64,000 nt of DNA, taken from contig NZ_JAPMIT010000002.1 in the NCBI RefSeq assembly GCF_026410545.1, positions 744,001-808,000 on the forward strand, given 5' to 3'. Numbering within the stretch: the first letter of the stretch is position 1; every line of letters begins with the position of its first letter. Below, piece by piece: positions 63,981 to 64,000 of this stretch. A program made the position numbers and the translations under genes. The notes under the pieces were generated by a model. That model was not told where the DNA came from and made no database searches. It worked only from the letters and a program-made list of their open reading frames with translations. The DNA is from Microbacterium sp. STN6. GTDB taxonomy: Bacteria > Actinomycetota > Actinomycetes > Actinomycetales > Microbacteriaceae.

Positions 63981-64000
63981 TGCCGCATCCTTTTGAGTTG

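Overview
The window is a strongly GC-rich chromosomal segment, almost completely filled with genes. It reads as an actinobacterium of the family Microbacteriaceae (order Micrococcales). Supporting signs are the DUF3000/DUF3093/DUF3159/DUF3710/DUF4191/DUF4193/DUF7455 families, sepH, glnE with two glutamine synthetases, polyphosphate glucokinase, a lysine/alanine-rich RpoD tail, and many TANNNT -10 boxes placed 6-7 nt before a start codon (leaderless transcripts). Two long blocks follow gene orders I recall from Mycobacterium tuberculosis: Nif3/zinc-ribbon ... panB-glnA2-glnE-glnA1-RDD-DUF4191-lipA-lipB-sucB-pepA (Rv2230c to Rv2213) and rpoD ... DUF4193-DUF3093-dut-DUF3710-DUF3159-dxs-RNaseD-DUF3000 (Rv2703 to Rv2680). 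This is a core region rather than an island; the lineage-specific insertions are the interesting parts.

Layout. 1-1240: end of a Nif3-like gene and a coiled-coil zinc-ribbon family gene that has lost its first cysteine pair. 1264-1666: RNase P RNA. 1801-3642: a one-piece sensor kinase/receiver/LuxR regulator broken by an in-frame TGA. 3768-7139: class II aldolase, CbbY-like phosphatase, DhaL and DhaK (triose/ketose phosphate operon). 7203-9937: ppgK, map, a 62-aa gene and panB. 9992-17868: nitrogen block glnA2, glnE, choline sulfatase, glnA1 (with a complete GlnR box) and an RDD protein. 17929-25250: lipoate and 2-oxoacid dehydrogenase block (DUF4191, lipA, lipB, a membrane pseudokinase, sucB, lpd). 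25356-29267: pepA, PAC2, MFS transporter.

29468-35092 holds rpoD followed by a tightly coupled four-gene run: MurT-like ligase, GatD-like protein, and two alanine-racemase-fold proteins. GatD has Gly94 where the nucleophilic Cys should be. The two racemase-like proteins have lost opposite halves of the active site: the first lacks the PLP lysine side, the second lacks the catalytic tyrosine side. A heterodimer would rebuild exactly one complete site. I propose that this run makes and attaches the diamino acid on the alpha-carboxyl of D-Glu that defines group B peptidoglycan of this family. It is the best candidate for an undescribed system here.

35157-45499: DUF7455, convergent topoisomerase IV genes parE and parC, a phosphodiesterase-like gene, sepH, DUF4193, DUF3093, dut, DUF3710, DUF3159. 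45541-58339: aconitase with a palindromic operator and a His-rich linker, dxs, a 75-bp palindrome, fadB/fadA, an RNase D-like protein, DUF3000, an alpha/beta hydrolase, sufE and a rhodanese. 58488-62883: zapE, the ammonium transporter amt with a second complete GlnR box, a repeat-bearing membrane protein and a TDT-family transporter. 62980-64000: four tRNA genes (Val-CAC, Gly-GCC, Cys-GCA, Val-GAC) and a truncated DUF222-type remnant. No insertion sequence, prophage or CRISPR array is visible.
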